DNA of 44,324 bases from Lachnospiraceae bacterium (GTDB taxonomy: Bacteria > Bacillota > Clostridia > Lachnospirales > Lachnospiraceae). The stretch spans positions 1 to 44,324 of the forward strand of contig JAQXIR010000168.1 in NCBI GenBank assembly GCA_029007885.1, in the 5' to 3' direction. Shown in pieces: positions 8,874-18,876 of the stretch (its first letter is position 1; each line of letters opens with the position of its first letter). The notes under the pieces were generated by a model. That model was not told the DNA's origin. It was given only the letters and a program-made list of their open reading frames with translations, and did not search any database. A program made the translations under genes and the position numbers.

Positions 8874-9957
8874 TAACTATGCAAACGGCCTATATCTGTT
8901 TCGAAAAGAACTGCTTTGCGCACTGCTTGAAAAGGGCTATGAAGTACTGGTTTCAGTACCGCAGGATGAAAACTGTGTAAAAATCGAAAATCTTGGCTGC
9001 AGACTGATACCGGTGAAACTGGAGCGCAGGGGCAATAATCCAATCAGGGATTATGCCCTTTTTAAGACTTACAGGAAATTACTTGATAAAGAGCGGCCTG
9101 CAGTGGTGTTGACCTATACGATAAAACCGAATTTATACGGTGGATTGGCGTGTAGGATGAAAGCAACTCCATATCTTGTTAATATTACAGGACTTGGGAC
9201 GGCACTTGAAAATCCCGGAATGCTTGGCAGAATTCTGCTTCATTTCTATAAAATATCTACAAAGAGAGCAAATTGCGTGTTTTTCCAGAATGACGGAAAC
9301 AGACAATTTATGCAGGAAAGAGGAATTGCTACAGAAAACAGCAGACTCTTACCGGGTTCCGGTGTAAATCTAAAGGAGCATCCGGCCGCACCGTATCCTA
9401 CGGAAGATAAAGGAATTATTTTTCTTGCCGTTCTTCGAATTATGAAAGATAAGGGAATCGAAGAATATCTGGCAGCTGCAGAAAGGATAAAAAGAGAGTA
9501 TCCGGACACACACTTCTATCTTGTCGGTGAGTATGAAGAAGAGACACGGGAACTTTACGAACCTCTTATTTTAAAACTATCTGATATGGGAATTATCCGT
9601 TACTTTGGACATATTGATAATGTACCAAAAGTTATGGCGGAAAGCCACGTAATTGTTCACCCTTCGTATCATGAAGGGCTGTCCAATGTTTTACTGGAGG
9701 CAGCAGCGGCTGCAAGACCGGTCCTTGCATCCGATATACCGGGATGTCGGGAAACACTCATGCCGGGACTAAGCGGTATTCTGTTTCAGCCAAAAGATAC
9801 GGAAAGCCTTGTACAGGCAATCAAAACAATCCTTTCCTACTCCGAAACAGATCGCCGGGAAATGGGACAGCAGGGAAGAGAATATGTTGAGGCAGTTTTT
9901 GACCGTAAAAAAGTAACTGCCGCATACTTAGAAGAAATTTCTAAGATTCTGTCATAG
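8854..9957 (+). CDS. Glycosyltransferase family 4 (PglA/CapM-like)
   Basis: MKVLILSNYANGLYLFRKELL..., SYHEGLSNVLLEAAAAARPVLASDIPGCRE; start set at 8854 (RBS gaggaa). Confidence 0.88.
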   Translation: MKVLILSNYANGLYLFRKELLCALLEKGYEVLVSVPQDENCVKIENLGCRLIPVKLERRGNNPIRDYALFKTYRKLLDKERPAVVLTYTIKPNLYGGLACRMKATPYLVNITGLGTALENPGMLGRILLHFYKISTKRANCVFFQNDGNRQFMQERGIATENSRLLPGSGVNLKEHPAAPYPTEDKGIIFLAVLRIMKDKGIEEYLAAAERIKREYPDTHFYLVGEYEEETRELYEPLILKLSDMGIIRYFGHIDNVPKVMAESHVIVHPSYHEGLSNVLLEAAAAARPVLASDIPGCRETLMPGLSGILFQPKDTESLVQAIKTILSYSETDRREMGQQGREYVEAVFDRKKVTAAYLEEISKILS

Positions 9958-9974
9958 TATATGACAGAATCTTA
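9942..9974. other. Perfect 15-bp stem hairpin overlapping the stop codon of the upstream GT
   Basis: taagattctgtcata-gta-tatgacagaatctta; not followed by a T run. Confidence 0.85.
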
Positions 9975-10005
9975 AAAATAGGGGGTAACATTTGCAGGAG
10001 CCATA

Positions 10006-10014
10006 TGCTATAAT
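10006..10014 (+). promoter_or_regulatory. Extended -10 promoter TGcTATAAT
   Basis: Consensus -10 with TGn, 40 nt upstream of the 10054 start; weak -35. Confidence 0.5.
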
Positions 10015-10053
10015 ATGTCCAGAATGTAATCTCAAACAAGAATGGAGAACATC

Positions 10054-11370
10054 ATGAGTTTATATGAAAAAATCGTTAAAGGTGAAGAAAAAATATCATT
10101 AGTGGGACTTGGCTATGTTGGTATGCCGATTGCCGTAGCATTTGCAAGAAAGGTAAATGTAATAGGATATGATTTAAATGCCGAGAAAATCAAACTTTAC
10201 AAATCCGGCATTGATCCGACAAATGAAGTCGGCAACGAAGTAATTAGGAATACAAAAGTAGAATTTACTTCCGATGAAACAAAATTGCGTGAAGCAAAAT
10301 TTCACATCGTAGCAGTACCGACACCGGTAAATGACGACCATACACCGGATTTATCTCCGGTAGAAGGTGCAAGTAAAATTTTAGGACGTAATCTTACAAA
10401 AGGCTCCATTGTTGTATTTGAATCAACAGTTTATCCCGGTGTAACGGAAGATATCTGTGTTCCGATTTTAGAAAAAGAATCCGGATTAAAATGTGGAGTG
10501 GATTTCAAAATCGGATATTCTCCGGAACGAATCAATCCGGGTGATAAAGTACACAGACTGGAAACCATTACAAAAATTGTATCCGGTATGGACGAAGAGA
10601 CACTTAATGAAGTCGCAAGTGTTTATGAACTGGTAGTGGAAGCAGGGGTTCACCGTGCAGAATCCATTAAAGTGGCAGAAGCGGCAAAAGTAATTGAAAA
10701 CAGCCAGAGAGATATCAACATTGCATTTATGAATGAACTTTCCATTATTTTCAATAAAATGGGAATTGACACGAAGGCAGTATTGGAAGCAGCCGGAACA
10801 AAATGGAATTTCTTAAAATTCTCACCGGGACTTGTAGGAGGACACTGTATCGGTGTAGATCCGTATTATCTGACTTACAAGGCAGAAGAACTGGGGTACC
10901 ATTCACAGATTATCTTATCCGGCAGAAGAATTAATGATGATATGGGAAAATATGTGGCAGAAAGTGTAGTGAAAAAAATGATTGCCGCAGACCTTCCGGT
11001 CAGAAATGCAAGAGTGGCAATTCTTGGATTTACATTTAAAGAAAATTGTCCGGATACCAGAAATACAAAAGTAATCGATATCTATAAAGAACTTGGCGAA
11101 TACGGTATTACACCGGTTGTTGTAGATACAACGGCAGATGCTGGAGAGGCAAAGAGACTTTATGGTATTACATTTGCTTCGATGGAAGATATCAAGGATA
11201 TGGATGCAGTGATTATTGCGGTTGCTCATTCGGATTTCCTGAAATTTACCAAAAAAGAGATTGAAGGATTCTTTAATCCGTCAAATCCTGTTAAGGTTTT
11301 AGCCGACATCAAAGGAATTCTTAATCGGAAAGAATATTTGACTAAAGATTTTTCCTATTTCAGATTGTAG
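10054..11370 (+). CDS. Nucleotide-sugar dehydrogenase, UDP-HexNAc 6-dehydrogenase type (TviB/WbpO-like)
   Basis: ISLVGLGYVGMPIAVAFA, VGGHCIGVDPYYLTYKAEELGY (catalytic Cys), LGFTFKENCPDTRNTKV; ATG at 10054 preceded by ggag. Confidence 0.92.
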   Translation: MSLYEKIVKGEEKISLVGLGYVGMPIAVAFARKVNVIGYDLNAEKIKLYKSGIDPTNEVGNEVIRNTKVEFTSDETKLREAKFHIVAVPTPVNDDHTPDLSPVEGASKILGRNLTKGSIVVFESTVYPGVTEDICVPILEKESGLKCGVDFKIGYSPERINPGDKVHRLETITKIVSGMDEETLNEVASVYELVVEAGVHRAESIKVAEAAKVIENSQRDINIAFMNELSIIFNKMGIDTKAVLEAAGTKWNFLKFSPGLVGGHCIGVDPYYLTYKAEELGYHSQIILSGRRINDDMGKYVAESVVKKMIAADLPVRNARVAILGFTFKENCPDTRNTKVIDIYKELGEYGITPVVVDTTADAGEAKRLYGITFASMEDIKDMDAVIIAVAHSDFLKFTKKEIEGFFNPSNPVKVLADIKGILNRKEYLTKDFSYFRL

Positions 11371-11393
11371 GACAGGCTTAATAAGATAGAAAC

Positions 11394-11433
11394 AATACCG
11401 GGGGCTCTTGAAAAACCAGTGGCTCCCGGTATT
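11394..11433 (+). terminator. Hairpin (weak or partial terminator) after the UDP-HexNAc dehydrogenase
   Basis: aataccggg ... cccggtatt perfect 9-bp arms, then attt only. Confidence 0.45.
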
Positions 11434-11478
11434 TCTGATAAATATTGCATGATAATTTTGGAAAGGCAGGATCAACCG

Positions 11479-12876
11479 ATGAAGGTACAGGCATCCCGAT
11501 TTTTCAGAAAAAAAGCAGACTGTTTTGTGTTTGCCGGATTATGGATATTGTTCGGCTATTTTTTCCTATTCCGGGAAGTAAAGGAATTGGGGGATAGTTT
11601 TCAATATTTGAACCAAATGATATCCAGAGAACCGGTATATGCACTTCTGCTACAAATACTGACCAAATTGTTTGGGGAGCATTATACGATTCCACTTTCC
11701 TTTTTACAGAATATTTTGGCAATTATCAGCACATATTGGTTATACTACCGGATTACGGAACTTTTTTCATTCAATCCGGTGTTTGAAACAGGATGTGCAA
11801 TAATTCTTGTTTCTCCGCATCTGATTACTCCGTTTGCGGCAAAAAGCGGAATGATTATTACAAATTCCGTGCTGACAGAAGGAATTGCACTTTCTCTCTA
11901 TTATATTTGGGCGGGAATGCTTCTGACACTTTTGCTTGACCGATATGAAAAGAAAAAAGGCAAAAGAATCATTACGATTATGCTGCTTTCCGTGTTTTTA
12001 TCTATGATACGGGGGCAGTTGATGATTTGTATTATCGTCTGGATGATTGTGACGGGCTGGTGCATGATTAGGGACGGAAAATATAAGCAGATACTACTTG
12101 TTGTGGTTGCGACGGCACTGTGTTTTGTGGGAAAGACACAACTGACGAAGTGTTATAATTATCTGGAGTCGGGACTATATGTAAATACAGTTTCCTCCAA
12201 ACCGATGATTCTTTCCAATCTGCTTTATTTATCCGATACGGAAGACGGAAAACAGATTGAAGATGAAAGGTTACGAAAAGCTTATGAAAATATGGTTTCG
12301 GAGGTAGAAAAACAAGGACTTTCCGTAAAGAATGCCAAGGGGAATCTGTTACAGCGTGCACAGTTTCATGAATCAGGACACGAGACGATTAATTTTGACA
12401 TTATTGTACCGAATCTAAATCAGTATATTTCATATAAGTATGGGATAACAGAAAGTGATTATCAAAGACTTCTTATAAAACAGGATGAATATGCAGGAGA
12501 AATCTTCCAAGCGGTTATCGGGAAGAACATACCGGCTTTTCTGAAAAATTATTTTGTCATCGCATCTTTGGGGTTTGTAAGAAGTGTGGCAATAGACCGT
12601 GCTTTCCTGCCATATTTTGCAGTTGCAGTGTATCTACTTGTAGTTATCTTAATACTGCTTCTTCTCATGAAAAATCACAGAAGTCCTTCGGCATGGTTTA
12701 TGCTTTTTGTGCTTTTACTGATTTGTGGGACTGTATTTGGAACATCAATTATGATAGAATGTATCTCAAGGTATATGATTTATAATCTTCCGCTGTTCTA
12801 CATTGCAGGTATGACAATGCTTGTGGAATTTGGGGATAGCAGAAAAATGAAAGGAAAAAAAGAAAATGGGATATAA
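11479..12876 (+). CDS. Polytopic membrane protein of unknown function (possible GT-C type)
   Basis: Many hydrophobic segments; no family confidently recognised; start at 11479 (aggcagga RBS) because the track start lies inside the hairpin. Confidence 0.7.
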   Translation: MKVQASRFFRKKADCFVFAGLWILFGYFFLFREVKELGDSFQYLNQMISREPVYALLLQILTKLFGEHYTIPLSFLQNILAIISTYWLYYRITELFSFNPVFETGCAIILVSPHLITPFAAKSGMIITNSVLTEGIALSLYYIWAGMLLTLLLDRYEKKKGKRIITIMLLSVFLSMIRGQLMICIIVWMIVTGWCMIRDGKYKQILLVVVATALCFVGKTQLTKCYNYLESGLYVNTVSSKPMILSNLLYLSDTEDGKQIEDERLRKAYENMVSEVEKQGLSVKNAKGNLLQRAQFHESGHETINFDIIVPNLNQYISYKYGITESDYQRLLIKQDEYAGEIFQAVIGKNIPAFLKNYFVIASLGFVRSVAIDRAFLPYFAVAVYLLVVILILLLLMKNHRSPSAWFMLFVLLLICGTVFGTSIMIECISRYMIYNLPLFYIAGMTMLVEFGDSRKMKGKKENGI

Positions 12877-13840
12877 GAATTTACAATTTCCGAAGGAATC
12901 TGTATTTTTAGTAACAGGAGGAGCAGGATTCATCGGTTCGAATCTTTGTGAAGCACTGACGGATATGGGTTATACCGTACGTTGCCTTGATGATTTATCT
13001 ACCGGTAAACAGGCTAACGTAGATCTTCTGATTGACAGACCGAATTATACGTTTATAAAAGGAGATATCCGCAATCTGGATACTTGTATGGAAGCCTGCA
13101 AGGGAGTCGATTATGTCTTGAATCAGGCAGCATGGGGAAGTGTTCCGAGAAGCATCGCAATGCCCCTTTTGTACGAAGAAATCAATATTCGGGGAACACT
13201 TAATATGATGGAAGCCGCAAGACAAAGCGGAGTAAAGAAATTTGTGTACGCATCCAGTTCTTCCGTATACGGTGATCATCCGGTACTGCCGAAGGTAGAA
13301 GGACAGGAAGGTAATTTATTATCTCCCTACGCCCTTACCAAAAGAGTAGATGAGGAATACGGAAAACTTTATCATAAACTCTACGGACTTGACACATACG
13401 GTCTTCGCTACTTCAATGTGTTCGGCAGAAGACAGGATCCGGACGGAGCTTATGCAGCGGTTATCCCAAAATTCTTAAAACAGCTTATGAATGATGAAGT
13501 TCCGACGATAAATGGCGACGGAAAGCAGTCAAGAGACTTTACTTATATTGATAATGTTATTGAAGCAAACTTAAAGGCATGTCTGGCACCGTCAGAGGCA
13601 GCCGGCAATGCGTTCAATATTGCATACGGCGGACGGGAATATCTGATTGATATTTACTATGATCTTTGCAAGGCACTCGGAAAAGAAATTGAGCCGAACT
13701 TCGGACCGGACAGACCGGGGGATATTAAACATTCCAATGCAGATATCAGCAAAGCGAAAAAACTACTCGGATATGACCCGGATTATGATTTCGAAAAAGG
13801 AATCAAACTGGCAATTGACTGGTATAAAGAGAACCTATAG
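12866..13840 (+). CDS. NAD-dependent UDP-HexNAc 4-epimerase (WbpP/TviC-like)
   Basis: FLVTGGAGFIGSNLCEAL, NQAAWGSVPRSIAMPLLYEEINIRGTLNMMEAA, YALTK, FNVFGRRQDPDGAYAAVIPKF. Confidence 0.92.
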   Translation: MGYKNLQFPKESVFLVTGGAGFIGSNLCEALTDMGYTVRCLDDLSTGKQANVDLLIDRPNYTFIKGDIRNLDTCMEACKGVDYVLNQAAWGSVPRSIAMPLLYEEINIRGTLNMMEAARQSGVKKFVYASSSSVYGDHPVLPKVEGQEGNLLSPYALTKRVDEEYGKLYHKLYGLDTYGLRYFNVFGRRQDPDGAYAAVIPKFLKQLMNDEVPTINGDGKQSRDFTYIDNVIEANLKACLAPSEAAGNAFNIAYGGREYLIDIYYDLCKALGKEIEPNFGPDRPGDIKHSNADISKAKKLLGYDPDYDFEKGIKLAIDWYKENL

Positions 13841-13851
13841 GAGAACAGACT

Positions 13852-14940
13852 GTGAAAAAAATTGCTTTCCTTACGCTTTCTCTTATGAGAGGAGGAGCAG
13901 AAGGTGTAATCGCCAGACTTTGCAATGACTATCTGGCAGAAAAATATCAGATTACGATTATTACATGCAGAAACTGTAAGATAGAGTATCAGATGGATGA
14001 GCGTATTCGAGTGATATGTATTGAAAAGCAGGAAGCTTCTTACCGGAATATGCCGGAACGATTTTTGAAGCGGAGAAGCCTGTTAAAAGGTGTTTTACAG
14101 GAAATTGAGCCGGATTTGTTAATTAGTTTTCTACCGGAACCCAATTTTTTGGCACTTAGTCTGAAAAAGCATTTTCACTTTCCGATGATTATTTCAGTTC
14201 GTAATGATCCGAAAGAAGAATATAAAAAAGGAATCTACCACATGCTGATGAAATATTTTTATCCAAAGGCAGACGGGGCAGTATTTCAGACAGAACAGGC
14301 AAGGGAGTATTTCAAATTTGCAGAAAACCTTTACAAGCATTCTTCCGTTATTGAAAATCCGCTCGGAAATCAATTTTGTTATTTAAAACCGGCGACAGAA
14401 CGGGAAAAAGTAATTGTAAACGTCGGCAGATTGGATTACCAAAAAAATCAACAGATGCTGATGCAGGCATTCGCAGAAATGGCCGATGAAATTCCTTCTT
14501 ATGTCCTTAAAATATATGGCTCCGGAAAATTGAAGGAAACACTGCAACAGCAGATTGTGGATTCTAAAATGGAACAGCGCATTATCCTTTGCGGAAATGT
14601 AGCCGATTTGAAAGAACAGATACAAAATGCCGCATTGTTTGTATTATGCTCGGATTATGAAGGAATGCCGAATTCTCTTATGGAAGCAATGGCGATGGGA
14701 ATTCCGTGTATAGCAACCGACTGCCCATGCGGAGGACCGAAATATTTGATTGAAGACGGTGTTAACGGAAAACTGATACCGGTCAACGACAAAGAGGAAT
14801 TGATACGGGCAGTAAAGCAGATGCTGGGAGACACACAGTACTCACAGAGAATGGCAGAAAATGCTGTTGAGCGTATGAAAGAATTGTATCCGGAAAAGAT
14901 TTATGCCAAATGGGATACCTATATAAAAAATTATCTATAA
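13852..14940 (+). CDS. Glycosyltransferase family 4 (GTG start)
   Basis: MKKIAFLTLSLMRGGAEGVIARL, SDYEGMPNSLMEAMAMGIPCIATDCPCGGPKYLIEDGVNG. Confidence 0.9.
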   Translation: MKKIAFLTLSLMRGGAEGVIARLCNDYLAEKYQITIITCRNCKIEYQMDERIRVICIEKQEASYRNMPERFLKRRSLLKGVLQEIEPDLLISFLPEPNFLALSLKKHFHFPMIISVRNDPKEEYKKGIYHMLMKYFYPKADGAVFQTEQAREYFKFAENLYKHSSVIENPLGNQFCYLKPATEREKVIVNVGRLDYQKNQQMLMQAFAEMADEIPSYVLKIYGSGKLKETLQQQIVDSKMEQRIILCGNVADLKEQIQNAALFVLCSDYEGMPNSLMEAMAMGIPCIATDCPCGGPKYLIEDGVNGKLIPVNDKEELIRAVKQMLGDTQYSQRMAENAVERMKELYPEKIYAKWDTYIKNYL

Positions 14941-14980
14941 ACCGGCATTCTCAGAGAATATTGGATGAAAGGGTTGTAGA

Positions 14981-16837
14981 ATGTGTGGAATAGCAGGGTT
15001 TTGCAATAAAGAGATTGACCAAAAGACAGTTATTTTGCAAATGAATCAGCAGATGTATTACAGGGGTCCGGATGCAGGAGGATTCTTCCTGGATGAGGGC
15101 ACCGGGGTAACTTTAGGGCACAGGCGTCTTTCTATTCAGGATATTTCACCACTGGGTGCACAGCCCATGTATTCTGCTGATCAAAGATATGTCTTGGTTT
15201 ACAACGGAGAAATTTATAATGCAGACATATTAAGAAAAAGTCTGCTCGAAGAACATAGAGTCACAGAATTTAAGGGAAGTTCCGACACGGAAGTTCTCTT
15301 AGAGGCATGTGTAGCTTATGGATTAAAGAATACTTTAGAACGTTGCAAAGGAATGTTTGCACTGGCTCTTTACGACAGGAAGACAAAAACATTACAACTT
15401 GCAAGAGACAGGGTTGGAGAAAAACCCTTATATTATGGCATAGTAAACCATCATTTCGCATTTGCATCAGATCTCTCTGCTTTAAAACAGATACCGGGAT
15501 TCCACAATCCGATTAGTCAGGAAGCATTGGGAATGTATTTGCGATATGGTTTTATTAAAGCACCATACTCTATTTATCAGGACATCTACAAAGTGCTTCC
15601 CGGAACAATCCTCACCATAGAATATCCATATGAAAAAGCGAAAAAGGAATCGTACTGGTCGCTTGAGGAAGTTGCCACAAACGGCAGAAAAAATCCATTT
15701 TGGGGTACCTACGAAGAGGCTGTCAAAGAATTAGAAAGACTATTAAAAACAGCTGTCAATAGTCAGATGATAGCAGATGTGCCTTTAGGGGCGTATCTTT
15801 CCGGTGGCATTGACAGTACGGTCATTGTATCTTTGATGCAGAGCATAAGTGAGAAAAAGATTCGTACATTTACCATCGGCTTCGAGGATGCTCAATATAA
15901 TGAAGCGGATTTTGCGAAAGAAACAGCAGATTATCTGGGGACAGAGCACCGGGAGATGTATGTAACGGAGGAAGAACTAAAAAATGTAATTCCAAAGTTA
16001 GCGTCAGTCTATACAGAGCCGTTTGCAGACAAATCGCAGATTCCGACGTATTTATTAAGCAAATTGACAAAGGAACATGTAACGGTCGCATTAAGCGGAG
16101 ATGCCGGAGACGAATTGTTCTGCGGCTATAATACCTATGATAAGGTCGGAAGGCTCTGGAATCAAATCAGCAAAGTTCCTTATGGTATTCGAAAGCAGGC
16201 GGGTAAAATCCTGCTTTGCACCCCTTTCGCACAAAAGGACAAATTTTACCGAATCGGTCATTGCCTTCAGGCGGAGCATATTGCAGGGTTACAGGAAGCA
16301 GTCTGCTATGATACAACAGAACTTTATAACCAATTGATAAAGATTCCTTATCAAAAAACAGACTACTGTTTTTGGGAAAATGATATAAATGATATGATGC
16401 TGCAAGATCTGATGGAATATCATCCGGACGATATTTTGGTAAAAGTTGACCGGGCGGGAATGGCAGTATCGTTGGAAAACCGTGTTCCGATGCTGGATAA
16501 GGATGTAGTGGAATTTGCACTGTCCCTTCCGCTTTCTTTCAAATATGAGAATGGAGTCAGCAAACGAATTTTAAAAGATGTGCTTTATAGCTATGTTCCG
16601 AAGGAACGGATGGAACGTCCTAAAAAGGGATTTTCCGTACCGCTTCAAAAATGGATGTCAAACGGCATTGTCAGAGAATGGGCAGAAGACATGATTATGT
16701 GCAGTACACTGGCAAAAGATGATATATTGGATAAAGAGACTATGCAAAAAGCATGGACACGCTTTTTAGAAACAGGGCAGAACAAGAGTCTTGTATATTA
16801 TCTTGCCATCTTAGAACAATGGTATAGGGAATGGTAG
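14981..16837 (+). CDS. Asparagine synthase (glutamine-hydrolysing)-type amidotransferase, possible glycan uronamide-forming enzyme
   Basis: MCGIAGFCN (N-terminal nucleophile Cys), YRGPDAGGF, VPLGAYLSGGIDSTVIVSLM (PP-loop), MLQDLMEYHPDDILVKVDRAGMAVSLENRVPMLD. Confidence 0.92.
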   Translation: MCGIAGFCNKEIDQKTVILQMNQQMYYRGPDAGGFFLDEGTGVTLGHRRLSIQDISPLGAQPMYSADQRYVLVYNGEIYNADILRKSLLEEHRVTEFKGSSDTEVLLEACVAYGLKNTLERCKGMFALALYDRKTKTLQLARDRVGEKPLYYGIVNHHFAFASDLSALKQIPGFHNPISQEALGMYLRYGFIKAPYSIYQDIYKVLPGTILTIEYPYEKAKKESYWSLEEVATNGRKNPFWGTYEEAVKELERLLKTAVNSQMIADVPLGAYLSGGIDSTVIVSLMQSISEKKIRTFTIGFEDAQYNEADFAKETADYLGTEHREMYVTEEELKNVIPKLASVYTEPFADKSQIPTYLLSKLTKEHVTVALSGDAGDELFCGYNTYDKVGRLWNQISKVPYGIRKQAGKILLCTPFAQKDKFYRIGHCLQAEHIAGLQEAVCYDTTELYNQLIKIPYQKTDYCFWENDINDMMLQDLMEYHPDDILVKVDRAGMAVSLENRVPMLDKDVVEFALSLPLSFKYENGVSKRILKDVLYSYVPKERMERPKKGFSVPLQKWMSNGIVREWAEDMIMCSTLAKDDILDKETMQKAWTRFLETGQNKSLVYYLAILEQWYREW

Positions 16838-16841
16838 AACG

Positions 16842-17954
16842 ATGAATATTACAATCTTTATAGCACATATGGCTTTAGGTGGTGCACAGCGGGTGTGCGT
16901 TAATCTGGCAAATGAATTTGTCGCACAGGGACATCAGGTAACAATTCTGGTTCTGGATCTTGACCGGGATCATGATGTCCATACACACTTATTGGATAAA
17001 AGATGCAGAATCGTTTCATTGGGAGTCAGCCGTATCCGCTATGCTGCAATACCGATGATAAAATATATAAGAAAGGAAAAACCTTCTTTTCTTATGATTT
17101 TTGGCAACGAGATGGCAATTATATTAAACAAATTAAGAAAACTGCATTTGATTCATGTAAAAATGATTGTTCGTGTTTTGAACAACTTAAATATTTCGCT
17201 GAGTAAAGAAGATCATATTTCACCAATTGTTGAAAACTATCTAAAGAAAGCACAGCATAACCTGTCGGATATGGAGCATTTGATTGCTCAATGTAAAGGA
17301 ATGGAGAAAATGCTTATAGAAGGCGGTTTCTCCTCACCCGATAAGATAACGGCAATTTATAATCCGGTAAGCGAACACATAATCAATGCAGTCAACCGTT
17401 CTAAAAAGGACAAACAGGAGAATCCGGTAGAACAAATCGTATTTATCGGAAGAATTGATCCTCAGAAGAATCTGACGCATCTGGTTAAAGCGTTTTCAAA
17501 AGTACATGAAAAAAGACCTAATACGATTTTGCGTTTGATTGGGGATGGGAATTCCAGAAACTCTATTGAAAAATGTACAGAAGAGTTGGGATTGGCAGAT
17601 TGTGTCAGAATAGAAGGAATTAATCCGCATATAGAGGAAGTTTATAATGAAGCCGATGTTGTAGCACTTTCTTCCGAATACGAGGGAATGCCGAATTGTC
17701 TGATTGAAGCTATCGGAGTGGGAATTCCGGTTGTTTCCTATGACTGTCCGTTAGGACCCAGTGAAATCATAGAAGACGGCGTAAACGGCTATCTTGTGCC
17801 ATATAATGATATCGATGCGTTAGCACAGAAACTGTTGCTTGCTTTGGAACGAAATTGGAATCCACAGGAAATCAAAAAGACTTGCGATAAGTTTTTGGTA
17901 AAGAATATCGCCAATAAGTACCTTCAGGTTTTCGAAAAGGTAGAAAGAGAATAG
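16842..17954 (+). CDS. Glycosyltransferase family 4
   Basis: MNITIFIAHMALGGAQRVCVNLANEF, FIGRIDPQKNLTHLVKAF, SSEYEGMPNCLIEAIGVGIPVVSYDCPLGPSEIIEDGVNG. Confidence 0.9.
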   Translation: MNITIFIAHMALGGAQRVCVNLANEFVAQGHQVTILVLDLDRDHDVHTHLLDKRCRIVSLGVSRIRYAAIPMIKYIRKEKPSFLMIFGNEMAIILNKLRKLHLIHVKMIVRVLNNLNISLSKEDHISPIVENYLKKAQHNLSDMEHLIAQCKGMEKMLIEGGFSSPDKITAIYNPVSEHIINAVNRSKKDKQENPVEQIVFIGRIDPQKNLTHLVKAFSKVHEKRPNTILRLIGDGNSRNSIEKCTEELGLADCVRIEGINPHIEEVYNEADVVALSSEYEGMPNCLIEAIGVGIPVVSYDCPLGPSEIIEDGVNGYLVPYNDIDALAQKLLLALERNWNPQEIKKTCDKFLVKNIANKYLQVFEKVERE

Positions 17955-17957
17955 ACA

Positions 17958-18863
17958 ATGAACAGAAAAATCGACACATTTTTAAAGAATCCGCAGTACA
18001 TTATGACCTCGCTGGCATCGAGAGGATTTTTAAACTGGATTCCCGACAGCATATATATTAAAATTCTTTATAGGCTTATTTTAGGGGAAAAGTGTAATTT
18101 AAAAAATCCTGTTACTTATAATGAAAAATTACAATGGTTAAAACTTCACGACCGTAAAGATATTTATTCGGTCATGGTTGATAAGTATCGGGTAAGAGAT
18201 TATATAGCACAAAAACTGGGAGAACAATACCTGATTCCACTGCTTGGTGTATATGACCGTTTTGAAGAGGTTGATTTTGATACTCTGCCGGATCAATTTG
18301 TAATGAAATGTACGCATGATTCAGGAAGCGTCATTATTTGTAAAGATAAAGAGATGCTGGATATCAAAAAGGTACAAAAAAAACTGGAAAAGGCAATGAA
18401 ACGCAGCTACTATTCTGCATATCGCGAATGGCCCTATAAAAATGTAAAACCGCGAATTATTATAGAGAAATTTATGGTGGATGAGTCCGGAGATGACCTC
18501 AAGGATTATAAGGTAATGTGCTTTGGCGGAAAGGCACAAATTATTGAGACGCATGAGAATCGTTTTACAGCGGGGAGAGAACACACACAGACTTTCTATG
18601 ACAGAGACTGGAAACAACTTCCGATTATACAGGAGGGATTGAATCCGGTATCGGAAAAAAGGGAAAAACCGGCTTTGATGGATGAGATTTTGCGATTGTC
18701 AGAAGTATTGTCCAAGGACTTGAAGCACGCAAGAATCGATTGGTACATCATCAATGGAAAGCCTTACTTTGGAGAGATAACATTTTATGACGGTTCAGGG
18801 TTTGAGGCATTTCCGAGAAAAGAAGATGAGATTTTTTTGGGTAACTTAATCCATCTTGAATAA
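17958..18863 (+). CDS. TupA-like ATP-grasp protein (first copy)
   Basis: NPVTYNEKLQWLKLHDRKDIYSVMVDKYRVRDYI, FVMKCTHDSGSVIICKDK, KDYKVMCFGGKAQII, RIDWYIINGKPYFGEITFYDGSGFEAF. Confidence 0.87.
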   Translation: MNRKIDTFLKNPQYIMTSLASRGFLNWIPDSIYIKILYRLILGEKCNLKNPVTYNEKLQWLKLHDRKDIYSVMVDKYRVRDYIAQKLGEQYLIPLLGVYDRFEEVDFDTLPDQFVMKCTHDSGSVIICKDKEMLDIKKVQKKLEKAMKRSYYSAYREWPYKNVKPRIIIEKFMVDESGDDLKDYKVMCFGGKAQIIETHENRFTAGREHTQTFYDRDWKQLPIIQEGLNPVSEKREKPALMDEILRLSEVLSKDLKHARIDWYIINGKPYFGEITFYDGSGFEAFPRKEDEIFLGNLIHLE

Positions 18864-18876
18864 AAGGGGAAAAAGT

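Noticed and set aside
11394-11433. Strong terminator after the UDP-HexNAc dehydrogenase gene
   Set aside because: Perfect 9-bp stem but a long loop and no real T run, so kept only as a low-confidence hairpin.
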